From positions 1 through 64,000 of the forward strand of contig NZ_JALHLP010000013.1 of assembly GCF_022844465.1 (NCBI RefSeq): a stretch of 64,000 nucleotides of DNA, in the 5' to 3' direction. The notes below the pieces were generated by a model, which was not told the origin of the DNA, made no database searches, and saw only the letters and a list, made by a program, of their open reading frames with translations. Below are positions 36,365 through 44,864 of this stretch, in pieces. The position numbers were made by a program, and so were the translations under genes. The first letter of the stretch is position 1, and each line of letters opens with the position of its first letter. The stretch comes from Bradyrhizobium sp. (GTDB lineage: Bacteria > Pseudomonadota > Alphaproteobacteria > Rhizobiales > Xanthobacteraceae).

Positions 36365-37567
36365 CTACGTGATGGCCTCGACCAGGGCCATGCCTTCGCC
36401 TTGCCAGTGGCCCGCTCCGATGACGACGATCTGATCCGGACTACCCGATTGTTTAACCTCGATGCCGGTGGGATCGTTGGGCGGAAACAGCGCGCCGCGG
36501 CTGATCGATAGCGAAGCTAGGGCCAGCCCGAGCGGAAACTGGGTTTCCAGCGTGTGGCCGAACATTGTCCCGGTGGCGCGCACGGCAAAGCCGGGGTGCT
36601 GGCGCAGAAAGACCTTTTCTTCGGACGTCACCGGCTCGGCGCCGGTCGCACCCGTGATCAGGTTGCCGCGCTCGCCGGTGATGTCGAGCTTCCGCCACAA
36701 CGCTTCCAGCGATTTCGTCACCGCGCCCGGCTGTTTGCGTTGCGCTCGGTCGGCGACCACCTTGGCGAGCCTGGCATAAGGCTTGGCGCCGCGGGCCTCG
36801 GCGTGCTCGCGGGATTCCATCACCAGGAAACAGCCGGCGGAGCCGAGTGCGAAGCCACCGTTGCCCTCGCGTTGCCACACCGGCGCAAATTTCCCGGTCA
36901 GATTGTAGTCGCCGAATTCATAGAGGACGAGGAGATCGGAGCGTTCTCCGTTGTGGGCCGCGCCGACCAGCGCGATGTCACTCTGCCCGGATTGGATGCG
37001 CGCCAGCGCGATCCGCGCCGCGTCGATGCTGGCGGCCTCTTCGCCCATGAAGGTGCGGGAGGTTCCGCATACGCCGTGGACGATGGCGATGTTGCCGGCG
37101 AGCAGGTTGGAAAGCTGCGCCAGGAAAAGCGTCGGTCGCAGATCGTTCATCAGCCGTTCGTTGAGAAAGCCGGGGCTGGAATTGCCCCTGGCGTCGGCAT
37201 TCATGATCGCCAGATCGACCGCGAGGTCGCGCTCGCCGCCGCCGGCGGCGACGATCATGTCCATCCGGGCGAGAATTTCCTTGTCACCCTTGACGCCGGC
37301 GGAATCCAGCGCGAGCCCCGCAGCGTAAGTGCCAATGCGCTGCCAGGCCTCCATCTGCCGCTGATCGCCCTTTTTCGGGATCTGGGCGTCGAAGGACAGT
37401 GGCGCCAGTGGATGGACGATGTAGGGCGCGAAGCGCTTGTCGTCGATGTTGATGCGCCTGGCGCTCAGCGCCTCCCAATGCGCATCCAGCCCTTCGCCGA
37501 GAGAAGAGACGATACCGATGCCGGTGATCCAGACTTCCCTGGCGGACGACGATATGGGCTCAGTCAT
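36365..37567 (-). CDS. fabF2: Beta-ketoacyl-ACP synthase-like partner (FabF2 of the VLCFA cluster)
   Basis: A 400-residue KAS-fold protein that keeps the nucleophile C167 (GVCGTSRTF) and the second histidine H338 (GTMFGHTL). The first catalytic histidine region reads ITGATGAEPVTSEE (304-317) instead of the NAHGT type, and the lysine before GH is also missing. This suggests a non-canonical or chain-length-factor-like subunit that pairs with FabF1. It overlaps the fabZ-like gene by eight bases, so the two are translationally coupled. Confidence 0.87.
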   Translation of the reverse strand: MTEPISSSAREVWITGIGIVSSLGEGLDAHWEALSARRINIDDKRFAPYIVHPLAPLSFDAQIPKKGDQRQMEAWQRIGTYAAGLALDSAGVKGDKEILARMDMIVAAGGGERDLAVDLAIMNADARGNSSPGFLNERLMNDLRPTLFLAQLSNLLAGNIAIVHGVCGTSRTFMGEEAASIDAARIALARIQSGQSDIALVGAAHNGERSDLLVLYEFGDYNLTGKFAPVWQREGNGGFALGSAGCFLVMESREHAEARGAKPYARLAKVVADRAQRKQPGAVTKSLEALWRKLDITGERGNLITGATGAEPVTSEEKVFLRQHPGFAVRATGTMFGHTLETQFPLGLALASLSISRGALFPPNDPTGIEVKQSGSPDQIVVIGAGHWQGEGMALVEAIT

Positions 37568-38033
37568 GCGCCATCGCCTGCAGGGGGAAGCCGATCTTGC
37601 GGGCCATCGCGTCCATGTGCCCGCGAAAGGCCGGGTCGGGGAAGGGGGAAAGGCCGAAAGTTATCTCGGCGCTGCACTTTAGCTCCTTGCCGACCCTGGC
37701 CTTTGCCTTGGTGACCGCATAGCCGGACCCCTCGTGCTCGACCGTGGCATCGATCGTCAGCAACTGACCGGGACTGACGAACCCCCGCATCTTGGCTTCC
37801 TTCACGATAGCCAGGAATGGCATGCGCTCGAATTTCAGGACGGCGAGCAACAGCCAGCCGGAGCTCTGCGCCATGGCTTCGGTCAGCAACACCCCGGGCA
37901 TGACCGGAAAACCGGGGAAGTGCCCCTCGAAGATAGTGTGCGCCATCGGAACCTGCGCCTCAACCGTAATCTTCTTCTCGCCGATATTGAGGTCGATGAT
38001 GCGATCAATGAGCTGGAAATAATCGAGTTGCAT
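37560..38033 (-). CDS. 3-hydroxyacyl-ACP dehydratase, FabZ-like (VLCFA cluster)
   Basis: A 157-residue single hot-dog-fold dehydratase. The active-site helix is intact: H38 in FEGHFPGFPVMPGVLL and E52 in TEAMAQSSG. It would dehydrate 3-hydroxyacyl-AcpXL intermediates during very-long-chain elongation. It is nine bases from acpXL upstream and overlaps fabF2 downstream. Rhizobial homologues are called fabZ or fabZXL. Confidence 0.88.
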   Translation of the reverse strand: MQLDYFQLIDRIIDLNIGEKKITVEAQVPMAHTIFEGHFPGFPVMPGVLLTEAMAQSSGWLLLAVLKFERMPFLAIVKEAKMRGFVSPGQLLTIDATVEHEGSGYAVTKAKARVGKELKCSAEITFGLSPFPDPAFRGHMDAMARKIGFPLQAMAHD

Positions 38034-38042
38034 GGCGGGCGG

Positions 38043-38339
38043 CTAGGCGCCCGTGCCTGCGTTCTTGGCGGCGACCAGTTCGTCGATGCGATCGGCGAGA
38101 TTTTGCAGGACGAAATACTGTTCGGTCGTGGCCTTGCCGTCGTTGACTTCCTGGGTCCATTTTTCAAGCGGCATCTTGATCCCGAACGCCTTGTCGATGG
38201 CAAAGGCGATGTCCAGGAAATCCAGGCTGTCGATGCCGAGGTCGTCGATGGCGTGGCTCTCCGGCTTGATCGTGTCGCGTGGAATGTCGCAGGTCTCAGC
38301 GATAATGTTGGCGATCTGATCGTATGTGGAGGACATCAT
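38043..38339 (-). CDS. acpXL: Specialised acyl carrier protein AcpXL
   Basis: A 98-residue acyl carrier protein with the phosphopantetheine attachment serine S38 in IDSLDFLDIAFAID. It is longer than housekeeping AcpP and has the WTQEVNDGKATTEQYF segment seen in AcpXL. It carries the growing 26-28 carbon hydroxy fatty acid that LpxXL attaches to lipid A. It is the first gene of the minus-strand cluster. Two consecutive ATGs (38339 and 38336) are possible; AAGG lies five bases before the first. Confidence 0.92.
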   Translation of the reverse strand: MMSSTYDQIANIIAETCDIPRDTIKPESHAIDDLGIDSLDFLDIAFAIDKAFGIKMPLEKWTQEVNDGKATTEQYFVLQNLADRIDELVAAKNAGTGA

Positions 38340-38712
38340 TAAGCCTTTGATATATTGGAGATAATCTAGAACGGCGCGAGGAGGCGGGGGCGCTGCCCCG
38401 GAAGGCCCTGTTCCCTCGGCCGGAGTCGAATGCCCGTATATCGGAGCGGGGGGCTGAGTTCAATGGAGCGGCCGTTCCGGGGGCGATGGATTCAGCGCGA
38501 GAATTGGTCGACCGTAAAGCCGATCTGCCTTGCGCTGTCGCCACCGTCCGGGCGCGGTCGCGCGCCAGCCCATCGAGAGCCAGGGCGGGTTTTGAGCGGA
38601 GTGGGAAGAATCGACACTAACTGGTGTCCGGCAGTCTCGCCGCCTGCCAAGAGTTCCTCCGTTTATTAGACTGTTTCTTGGGGAAATTGACCAACAAGGG
38701 GGTAGAATTACC
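38340..38712. other. Intergenic region without a recognised gene
   Basis: This is the divergent promoter region of acpXL and the broken carbonic anhydrase. Short frames are open but none looks coding. I see no RNA gene. Confidence 0.5.
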
Positions 38713-39418
38713 ATGTGCGAAATCTGTGAACGGCGGACGATGATCGGCCGACGAAAATTTCTTGCGCTAGCGGGCTTGGGACTCGCGGCGGCCCCGTTCT
38801 TTTCGGGGCGGGTCAAGCCTTTGCTGCAGCCGGCGCGACGACGTTGGTGACCGCCGATCAGGCGCTCGCGAACCTGAAATCCGGCAATGAAAAATATGTA
38901 AAGGCGCCAGAGGTGTGCGTGGCCGATCTTGCGAAGCGCCGTGGCGGCGTTGCCGCCTCGCAAGCACCGTGGGCCACCGTCGTCAGCTGCGCCGACAGCC
39001 GCGTGCCGCCGGAACTTCTGTTTGGTGGCCTGAATGTCGGCGAGCTTTTCGTGGTACGATCGAATACGGTGCCGCCGTGCTCGGCGTCCCCCTGATAGTG
39101 GTGCTTAGTCACGAGCGTTGCGGCGCGGTGGCGGCGGCTTGCGACATGGTGAGCAAGCGCGCGGCGTTTCCGGGCTCAATCGGGCCGATGGTGCGGGCGA
39201 TTGCGCCGGCGGCCATGGCGGTCAGGGGCAAGCCGGGCGATTTCATCGATAACGCGGTGCGCGAAAGCGCCAGACGCACGGCAGCCCAGATCGCCGGCAA
39301 GAGCAAGATCGTGGCCGGTCTCATCAAGCGCGGAAAGGTCAAGGTCGTCGCCGCGCGCTACGATCTCGGCGCGGGGAAGATCGAATACCTCCCCTACGGA
39401 AAGGAACTCGTTTCCTGA
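38713..39418 (+). pseudogene. Beta-carbonic anhydrase, Tat-exported, broken by two lesions
   Basis: Three frames have to be joined. The first (from ATG 38713) gives a twin-arginine signal (GRRKFLALAGLGLAAAP). After a shift near 38810 the second gives TADQALANLKSGNEKY and the zinc-site half VVSCADSRVPPELL. After a junction near 39055 the third gives GTIEYGAAVLGVPLIVV and the other zinc ligands in SHERCGAV. At the junction the RNAGN region and about a dozen residues that beta-carbonic anhydrases normally carry are missing. The enzyme would hydrate CO2 in the periplasm if intact. AAGGGGG precedes the start. Confidence 0.85.
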
Positions 39419-39550
39419 AGTCGTAACATCGACACTTGAGCTACCGACAGCGTCTGCCGCATCGTCACAGGACGGCAGACGCTGGCGCCGAATCGCGGAC
39501 CGTCCCGCGCAGTTCTCGAAAATTGCGCCGGTCGGTCGCGCCGGAGCTTG

Positions 39551-39889
39551 CTAACCCTGCGGCATCACCGAAATCCTGGCGCAGTCGCGGCGGCCCATCA
39601 GCACGCAGTCCTGGGTCTTGCGGAGATCGGCGATGCTTACCGCAAGCCAGATGCCGATTGCGGTCAAAGCCACCGTGAACGCGAGTGCGGCAATGTTGGC
39701 GAGCATCCGGTGGCGGAAGTCGTCGGGCTCGTCGCGGGGAAGCTCGTAGCTGGACAGATCATTCGCCGCGGGTTTCGCGCCGGGCGTCTCGGGTTGAGCC
39801 TGCCGGCCCGGCGATTGCGCGGAGGTACGCGGGCGAAAACTGACCACGACGTGCTCGCCGTCCGAGTTGGTAGGTCGCTGGGGTTTCAC
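39551..39889 (-). CDS. Small membrane protein of unknown function
   Basis: A 112-residue protein with a polar, proline-rich N-terminal half (GEHVVVSFRPRT, then ELPRDEPDDFRHRML) and one transmembrane helix (about residues 65-88; ALAFTVALTAIGIWLAV). A short tail carries two cysteines (DCVLMGRRDCARI). I recall similar proteins from Bradyrhizobium annotated only as hypothetical. It is transcribed alone. Confidence 0.65.
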   Translation of the reverse strand: MKPQRPTNSDGEHVVVSFRPRTSAQSPGRQAQPETPGAKPAANDLSSYELPRDEPDDFRHRMLANIAALAFTVALTAIGIWLAVSIADLRKTQDCVLMGRRDCARISVMPQG

Positions 39890-40021
39890 CGCTGTTGATC
39901 CGCCGCAAAAAATAGTCTGGCTGATTTTAACACGATGGCATTGGTTCCAACATGAAATGTTGCAGGCCGCGGGAAGGCGTCCGACGCTGCGGCGCCAGGG
40001 AACCGCATGGATTCCGCGGCT

Positions 40022-40606
40022 TCACGCCGGTTTCGGCAGCCGTCCCATCAGGTAGAACTCGTCGTTCGGGCGCATGGCGGTAACGTTGGCGATCCGGTTT
40101 GACAGCGCGAAGAACGCCGCGATCGCGGCGATGTCCCAGATGTCGTCGTTGCTGAAGCCGTGGCCCGCGATCGCGGCAAAGTCGCTTTCGGAAACCTCGT
40201 TGGCCGCCTGACTCACCTTCATGGCGAAATCGAGCATGGCGCGTTGCCGCGGCGTGATATCGGCCTTGCGGTAGTTGACCGCGATCTGGTCGGCGATCTG
40301 CGGATTCTTGGCCCGGATGCGCAGGATCGCGCCATGCGCGATCACGCAATAATGGCACTGGTTGGCGCTCGATGTCGCCACCACGATCATCTCGCGCTCG
40401 GCCTTGGTCAGGCCGCCGTCCTTTTCCATCAAGGCGTCGTGATAGGCAAAGAACGCGCGAAACTCGTCAGGGCGGGAGGCCAGCGTCAGGAAGACGTTGG
40501 GAACGAAGCCGGACTTCTCCTGCACGGCGAGGATGCGCGTGCGGATGTCATCCGGTAGCTGGTCGAGGGAAGGCGTTGGAAATCGCGTGGCGACAGGCTT
40601 GGTCAT
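40022..40606 (-). CDS. Peroxidase-related protein of the AhpD/carboxymuconolactone decarboxylase fold
   Basis: A 194-residue all-helical protein with the AhpD-type redox site CHYCVIAHG (CxxC followed by His) preceded by EREMIVVATSSANQ. The length and flanking sequence fit the uncharacterised peroxidase-related subgroup. It may reduce peroxides or act in alkylhydroperoxide defence with a lipoyl partner. No partner gene is adjacent. Confidence 0.85.
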   Translation of the reverse strand: MTKPVATRFPTPSLDQLPDDIRTRILAVQEKSGFVPNVFLTLASRPDEFRAFFAYHDALMEKDGGLTKAEREMIVVATSSANQCHYCVIAHGAILRIRAKNPQIADQIAVNYRKADITPRQRAMLDFAMKVSQAANEVSESDFAAIAGHGFSNDDIWDIAAIAAFFALSNRIANVTAMRPNDEFYLMGRLPKPA

Positions 40607-40712
40607 GACAGGGTCCCGGCTGAGCCGCGCGCTGCGGCGTGGCCGAAACCATATCCCGTTTTAGGCTCGGGTGGATACCGGCTGCGCGGGCAACCGTATC
40701 AAACATCGGTCC

Positions 40713-42464
40713 TTAGCGGAGCGGTTTCTTCAGGAGCGAGAAACGATCGGGATCCAACCCCATTGAGGGCTGCAGCATCGGCGCCTCCACCGGCGTCATA
40801 ACGCGCGGAGCCGCTCGCTCGCCGGCGGACGGATCGCTCGGCGCGTCGCGGTGCGAGGTGGCGCCTCGCCAGCGGTCCAGCACCGCGGAGACAAAATGCA
40901 TGTCATGGCCGGCGGCGACCGAAGTAACGGTCGCGATCGTGGCTTCGCTGCGCGGCAGCTGATGCACCGGAACCTCCTTGAAGCGCAGGCGCGTCGGCAG
41001 CGCCACGCCTTCGCCGAAGGCCAGCACCTCGCGGGTGCCGAGCGAGGGCACGAACGACAGCAGGTTCGCCGCGGCGTCCGATACCGCCGAGCGCAACAGC
41101 GCCTGGTCGCGCTCGTTGGCAAGGCGCATCGCAAAAAGGGTACTGCACTGCGAGATGATGGTAGCGTCGAGTTCGGCCGGGCGCTGGGTAACGAGGCCGA
41201 GATAGACGCCATATTTGCGGCCTTCCTTGGCGATACGCGAGACCGCCTTGCGGGTGGGACCGAAACCGATGGTTCGATCGGCGGAGGCGTAGCGGTGTGC
41301 CTCTTCGCACACGAACAACAGCGGCGAGACGCCGTCGCTCCACAGCCCGAAATCGAACGCCATGCGGCATAGCACCGACACCACGGAATCGACGACTTCG
41401 ACGGGGAAGCCGGCGAGCTGCATGATGGTCATCGGCCGGCCGTTGGCGGGCAGGCGGAAAAGGTGGCTGATCACTTCCGCCATGGTGTCGCCGCCGACAT
41501 TGGCGTTGTCGAACATGAACGTGTATCGCGGGTCGTTCCGCACGGTTTCGATGCGCGAAATCAGCTTGTGATAGGTGATGCGCGAGGAACGGTTCTCCAG
41601 TTTCCCCATCCGTTCGTCGATCAGGGAAATCAGGTCGACCAGCCGATACGGTACCGGTGTATCGACAGTATAGCCGGTTCTGGATTCGACCCGCTTCAAT
41701 CCCAGCCGGTCACCGTTCTGGTGCTGGCTGTAGAGGCCCTTGGCCATCGGAATGACCTCGGAAAGAATGTCGAGTTCCTCGGCCACGCCGGGGCGGCCGC
41801 CGAACAGCACGTCGACGATCTCTTCGAAATTGAACAGCCAGAACGGCAGTTTCAGATTGCGCGGATTGAGCACCAGCGCGCGGTCGCCGAAGCAGCGGCC
41901 ATACTCGTTGTGAACGTCGAGCAGGAAAACCCGCAAGTTCGGCCGCGCCAGGAGAATCTCGTTCAAGAGCAATGACACGCTGGTCGACTTGCCGACGCCG
42001 GTGGAGCCGAGGATCGCGAAGTGCTTGGAAAGCATCTCCTCGACGTCGACATAGGCGATCACGGACCGGTCCTGCTGCAGGTTTCCGACATTGATCTGGT
42101 CGGAACCGTTCGGCGCGTAGACGGTTCGAAGATCCTGGTTGGTGATGAGATCGACGGCGTCGCCGATGGTCGGATAGTTGGTGACGCCGCGCTGGAACTT
42201 GGGACGTTCGCCACCGGAAATCTCGCCAAGCAGGTCGACTGAGGCGGTCGCGACGTACGAACCTGGCCGGTCCTCGCAGGACACCTCGGTGATCATGGCG
42301 ACGATGGTCGAGGTGGCGCAGCGAATGCTGATGAAGCGGCCGACGGTGGCGCTCACTTCCGGGATGGCGGTGTCGGCGGGCGCCAGAAGTCCAACCCGTG
42401 CGAGGGAACCGCGCACCGAAATCACACGTCCAAAGGATGCCACGGTGCTGAACCTGAATGTCAT
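40713..42464 (-). CDS. HerA-like (DUF87) hexameric ATPase
   Basis: A 583-residue RecA-fold translocase-type ATPase. An N-terminal HAS-barrel-like region (FRFSTVASFGRVISVRGSLARV) precedes Walker A GSTGVGKSTS, with Walker B LLFVCEEAHRY and a later QCSTLFAMRLANERD arginine-finger region. HerA proteins pump or process DNA, usually with the nuclease NurA, which is not encoded nearby. The start is placed at ATG 42462-42464, where similarity-type sequence begins; 23 upstream codons from ATG 42533 look non-coding. The last 60 residues are low complexity. Confidence 0.85.
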   Translation of the reverse strand: MTFRFSTVASFGRVISVRGSLARVGLLAPADTAIPEVSATVGRFISIRCATSTIVAMITEVSCEDRPGSYVATASVDLLGEISGGERPKFQRGVTNYPTIGDAVDLITNQDLRTVYAPNGSDQINVGNLQQDRSVIAYVDVEEMLSKHFAILGSTGVGKSTSVSLLLNEILLARPNLRVFLLDVHNEYGRCFGDRALVLNPRNLKLPFWLFNFEEIVDVLFGGRPGVAEELDILSEVIPMAKGLYSQHQNGDRLGLKRVESRTGYTVDTPVPYRLVDLISLIDERMGKLENRSSRITYHKLISRIETVRNDPRYTFMFDNANVGGDTMAEVISHLFRLPANGRPMTIMQLAGFPVEVVDSVVSVLCRMAFDFGLWSDGVSPLLFVCEEAHRYASADRTIGFGPTRKAVSRIAKEGRKYGVYLGLVTQRPAELDATIISQCSTLFAMRLANERDQALLRSAVSDAAANLLSFVPSLGTREVLAFGEGVALPTRLRFKEVPVHQLPRSEATIATVTSVAAGHDMHFVSAVLDRWRGATSHRDAPSDPSAGERAAPRVMTPVEAPMLQPSMGLDPDRFSLLKKPLR

Positions 42465-42883
42465 GAATGTGGGTCTGACCGCATTATGCGCAGCCGCCAC
42501 TGGCGAAACGGTTAAGCCGGCGGGTCTTCGCATCGGCTAAATCTGCGCTGCCCGGGTCATGAGTCATTGGGCAACAGATACTGACCGGTCACGGCATGGG
42601 AGAGTTACCGAGGAAAATCAGGGCTTTTTCGCATCCACGGAGGCCTGCGGCGCAGGGCTTCAATTCATGATTCGTTTACCAACCCGAAGGAAGGCCGGTC
42701 AGCCGGCCCGACGACTTCCGGTCAAGGGTGGAGTACCGGTCGGAGAGTGCGTGCGGTAACCGGATGCTAACCGAAAGTTGTAACGCGCCCTCCATTTGTA
42801 CTGCGTAACGATAATCTGACCGCGGCCGGATCGCAGGTTTGCATCCGCTTGCAATTGTTCAGACGCGTGCCGAAGGCATCAGG
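42465..42883. other. Divergent intergenic region with a CtrA-like box
   Basis: This separates the HerA-like gene from the GGDEF-EAL gene. A 66-codon plus-strand frame at 42559-42759 is open but has no recognisable similarity and I do not call it. The notable element is a TAAC direct repeat at 42756-42771. Confidence 0.4.
42756..42771 (+). promoter_or_regulatory. Candidate CtrA box
   Basis: The sequence GTAA-N7-CTAAC matches the alphaproteobacterial CtrA consensus TTAA-N7-TTAAC with the same 11-base period and one mismatch in each half. It lies about 113-128 bp before the c-di-GMP enzyme start. Assignment is inference. Confidence 0.3.
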
Positions 42884-44809
42884 GTGAGTATCGACAAAGG
42901 CCATCGGTTTCCGAGCGGTTCTGCCGGCCCTGCTGAAAAGGCCGGCCCGATCCGGATGTTTGCCTTGTGTTCTGCCCCGCTCGCGGCGGCGGTCGCGGCT
43001 GGCATCGCCACCTCGGGATGGAGCCTTCGCGAGCGCCTGCTGCTGGCGGCCGTTGCCGGCCTGGCCGTCGTCGCCGGCCTGCTGCTGCGACGCCATCGCC
43101 AGACCTCGCAGCGGGTGGGGGCCGAGCGGCGTCAGCTCTCGATTGCCGTGAACAATATCCCGCAAGGTCTCATTCTCTATGATTCATCCGCGCGGGTGAT
43201 CATTTGCAACCAGCCCTATCTCGACATGTTCGGCCTGTCGCCGGATGTGGCCAAGCCCGGCTGCACCCTGCACCAGCTGATCGCGCATCGGAAGGAAACC
43301 GGATCGTTCGACGGCGACGTCGACGAATTCTGCGAAACGATCATCCGCAACGTGTCGCTCGGGAAAGGCACGCGCCAGCTCACGGAGGCGCCGGGCGGCC
43401 GCGCTATCGAGATCATCAACCGTCCGCTGAACAGCGGGGGCTGGGTCGCCACCATCGAGGACATCACCGAGCGCACGCGCGCTGACGAGAAGATCGCGTA
43501 TTTGGCGCATTACGATGCGCTGACGGACCTGCCCAACCGGGTCCTGTTCCGCGCGCGGCTCCAGCAGGCGCTGGATGCGATGAGGCCGGGCGAACAACTA
43601 GCCGTCCATTACATCGACATCGACGAATTCAAGGACATCAACGACGCCCTCGGTCATCCGGTCGGAGACGAGCTTCTGAGAGGTGTTGCCGGCCGCCTGC
43701 GCGGTTGCCTGAAAGAGACCGACGTGGCGGCCCGGCTCGGCGGCGACGAGTTCGCCGTGATTCAAACCGCCATTAGGAATTCGTCGGAAGCCACCCGGCT
43801 GGTGGAGGAAATTCATTTTGCCATCAGGCATCCTTTCGAGTGCCTGGGGCATCTGATCACGACCGACGCCAGCATCGGTATCGCGCTGGCCCCCGGCGAC
43901 GGTCTGGACCTCGACCAGCTTTTGCGCAACGCAGACCTCGCGCTGTACGGCGCCAAGGGTGACGGACGGCGGACCTACCGGTTCTTCGAAGCCGGCATGG
44001 ATGAACGGGCCAGGGCGCGGCGAGGCCTCGAACTCGAACTGCGTCAGGCGATCAGCGAGGGTGGTCTCGAAGTCTATTATCAGCCGGTGATCGCCATCGA
44101 GGATGGCGATATCGCGAACGGCAATGTCAGTTGCTGCGAGGCGCTGCTGCGATGGCGGCACCCCGAACGCGGCATAATTTCGCCTGCCGAGTTCATTCCG
44201 GTTGCGGAAGAGACCGGTCTCATCAATCAGCTTGGGCAATGGGTGCTCGCCACCGCGTGCGCCGAGGCGGTGAACTGGCCGGATCATGTCCGTATCGCCG
44301 TCAATGTCTCGCCGGTTCAGTTCAGGAGCCAGACCCTGGCGCTCAATGTGGCCGCGGCGCTCGCCAGTTCCGGACTCCCCGCAAACAGGCTGGAGCTTGA
44401 GGTCACCGAGGCTGTGCTCATTCGCGACGACGAAGCCGCGCTGGTCGTGCTGCACCAGTTGCGCGAGCTCGGCGTCCGGATTGCGCTGGACGATTTCGGC
44501 ACCGGCTATTCCTCACTCAGCTATCTGCACCGTTTTCCGTTCGACAAGATCAAGATCGATCGCTCCTTCATCCGGGATCTCGCCGGTTCCGCCGCCTCGT
44601 CGTCGATCGTCCAGGCGGTGGTCAGCATCGCGGCCGCCAGCGACATGACGACGACGGCCGAAGGGGTGGAGACCGAGCAGCAGCGGAGCCTGTTGCAAGT
44701 CCTCGGCTGCACCGAGATGCAGGGATACCTGTTCAGCCCGGCGGTGCCGTCCGTCGAGGTTCGCGGGCTGTTGCGCGCGCATGGCGGCAAGGCGGTGTCG
44801 GCTGCTTGA
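42884..44809 (+). CDS. PAS-GGDEF-EAL cyclic-di-GMP enzyme
   Basis: About 640 residues: a hydrophobic segment near 28-68, a PAS-like domain (about 85-200), a GGDEF domain with intact GGDEF at about residue 286 (RLGGDEFAVIQ), and an EAL domain with EALLRW at about 419, NVSPVQF, DDFGTGYSSL and TAEGVET. Both diguanylate cyclase and phosphodiesterase motifs look complete. The start is uncertain: GTG 42884 has AAGG upstream, ATG 42956 is an alternative and TTG 42839 is the longest. Confidence 0.85.
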   Translation: MSIDKGHRFPSGSAGPAEKAGPIRMFALCSAPLAAAVAAGIATSGWSLRERLLLAAVAGLAVVAGLLLRRHRQTSQRVGAERRQLSIAVNNIPQGLILYDSSARVIICNQPYLDMFGLSPDVAKPGCTLHQLIAHRKETGSFDGDVDEFCETIIRNVSLGKGTRQLTEAPGGRAIEIINRPLNSGGWVATIEDITERTRADEKIAYLAHYDALTDLPNRVLFRARLQQALDAMRPGEQLAVHYIDIDEFKDINDALGHPVGDELLRGVAGRLRGCLKETDVAARLGGDEFAVIQTAIRNSSEATRLVEEIHFAIRHPFECLGHLITTDASIGIALAPGDGLDLDQLLRNADLALYGAKGDGRRTYRFFEAGMDERARARRGLELELRQAISEGGLEVYYQPVIAIEDGDIANGNVSCCEALLRWRHPERGIISPAEFIPVAEETGLINQLGQWVLATACAEAVNWPDHVRIAVNVSPVQFRSQTLALNVAAALASSGLPANRLELEVTEAVLIRDDEAALVVLHQLRELGVRIALDDFGTGYSSLSYLHRFPFDKIKIDRSFIRDLAGSAASSSIVQAVVSIAAASDMTTTAEGVETEQQRSLLQVLGCTEMQGYLFSPAVPSVEVRGLLRAHGGKAVSAA

Positions 44810-44864
44810 AACGCCGGACGCGGCTTGCTATCGACGTTGAGGCAAGAACAAGAAACAGGGCAGG

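Noticed and set aside
38844..39095. Separate short carbonic anhydrase-like gene
   Set aside because: It is the middle part of one broken gene. Its neighbours in other frames supply the signal peptide and the second half of the zinc site.
42559..42759. 66-codon frame between the HerA-like and GGDEF-EAL genes
   Set aside because: There is no recognisable similarity and no convincing ribosome-binding site, and it lies in a promoter region.
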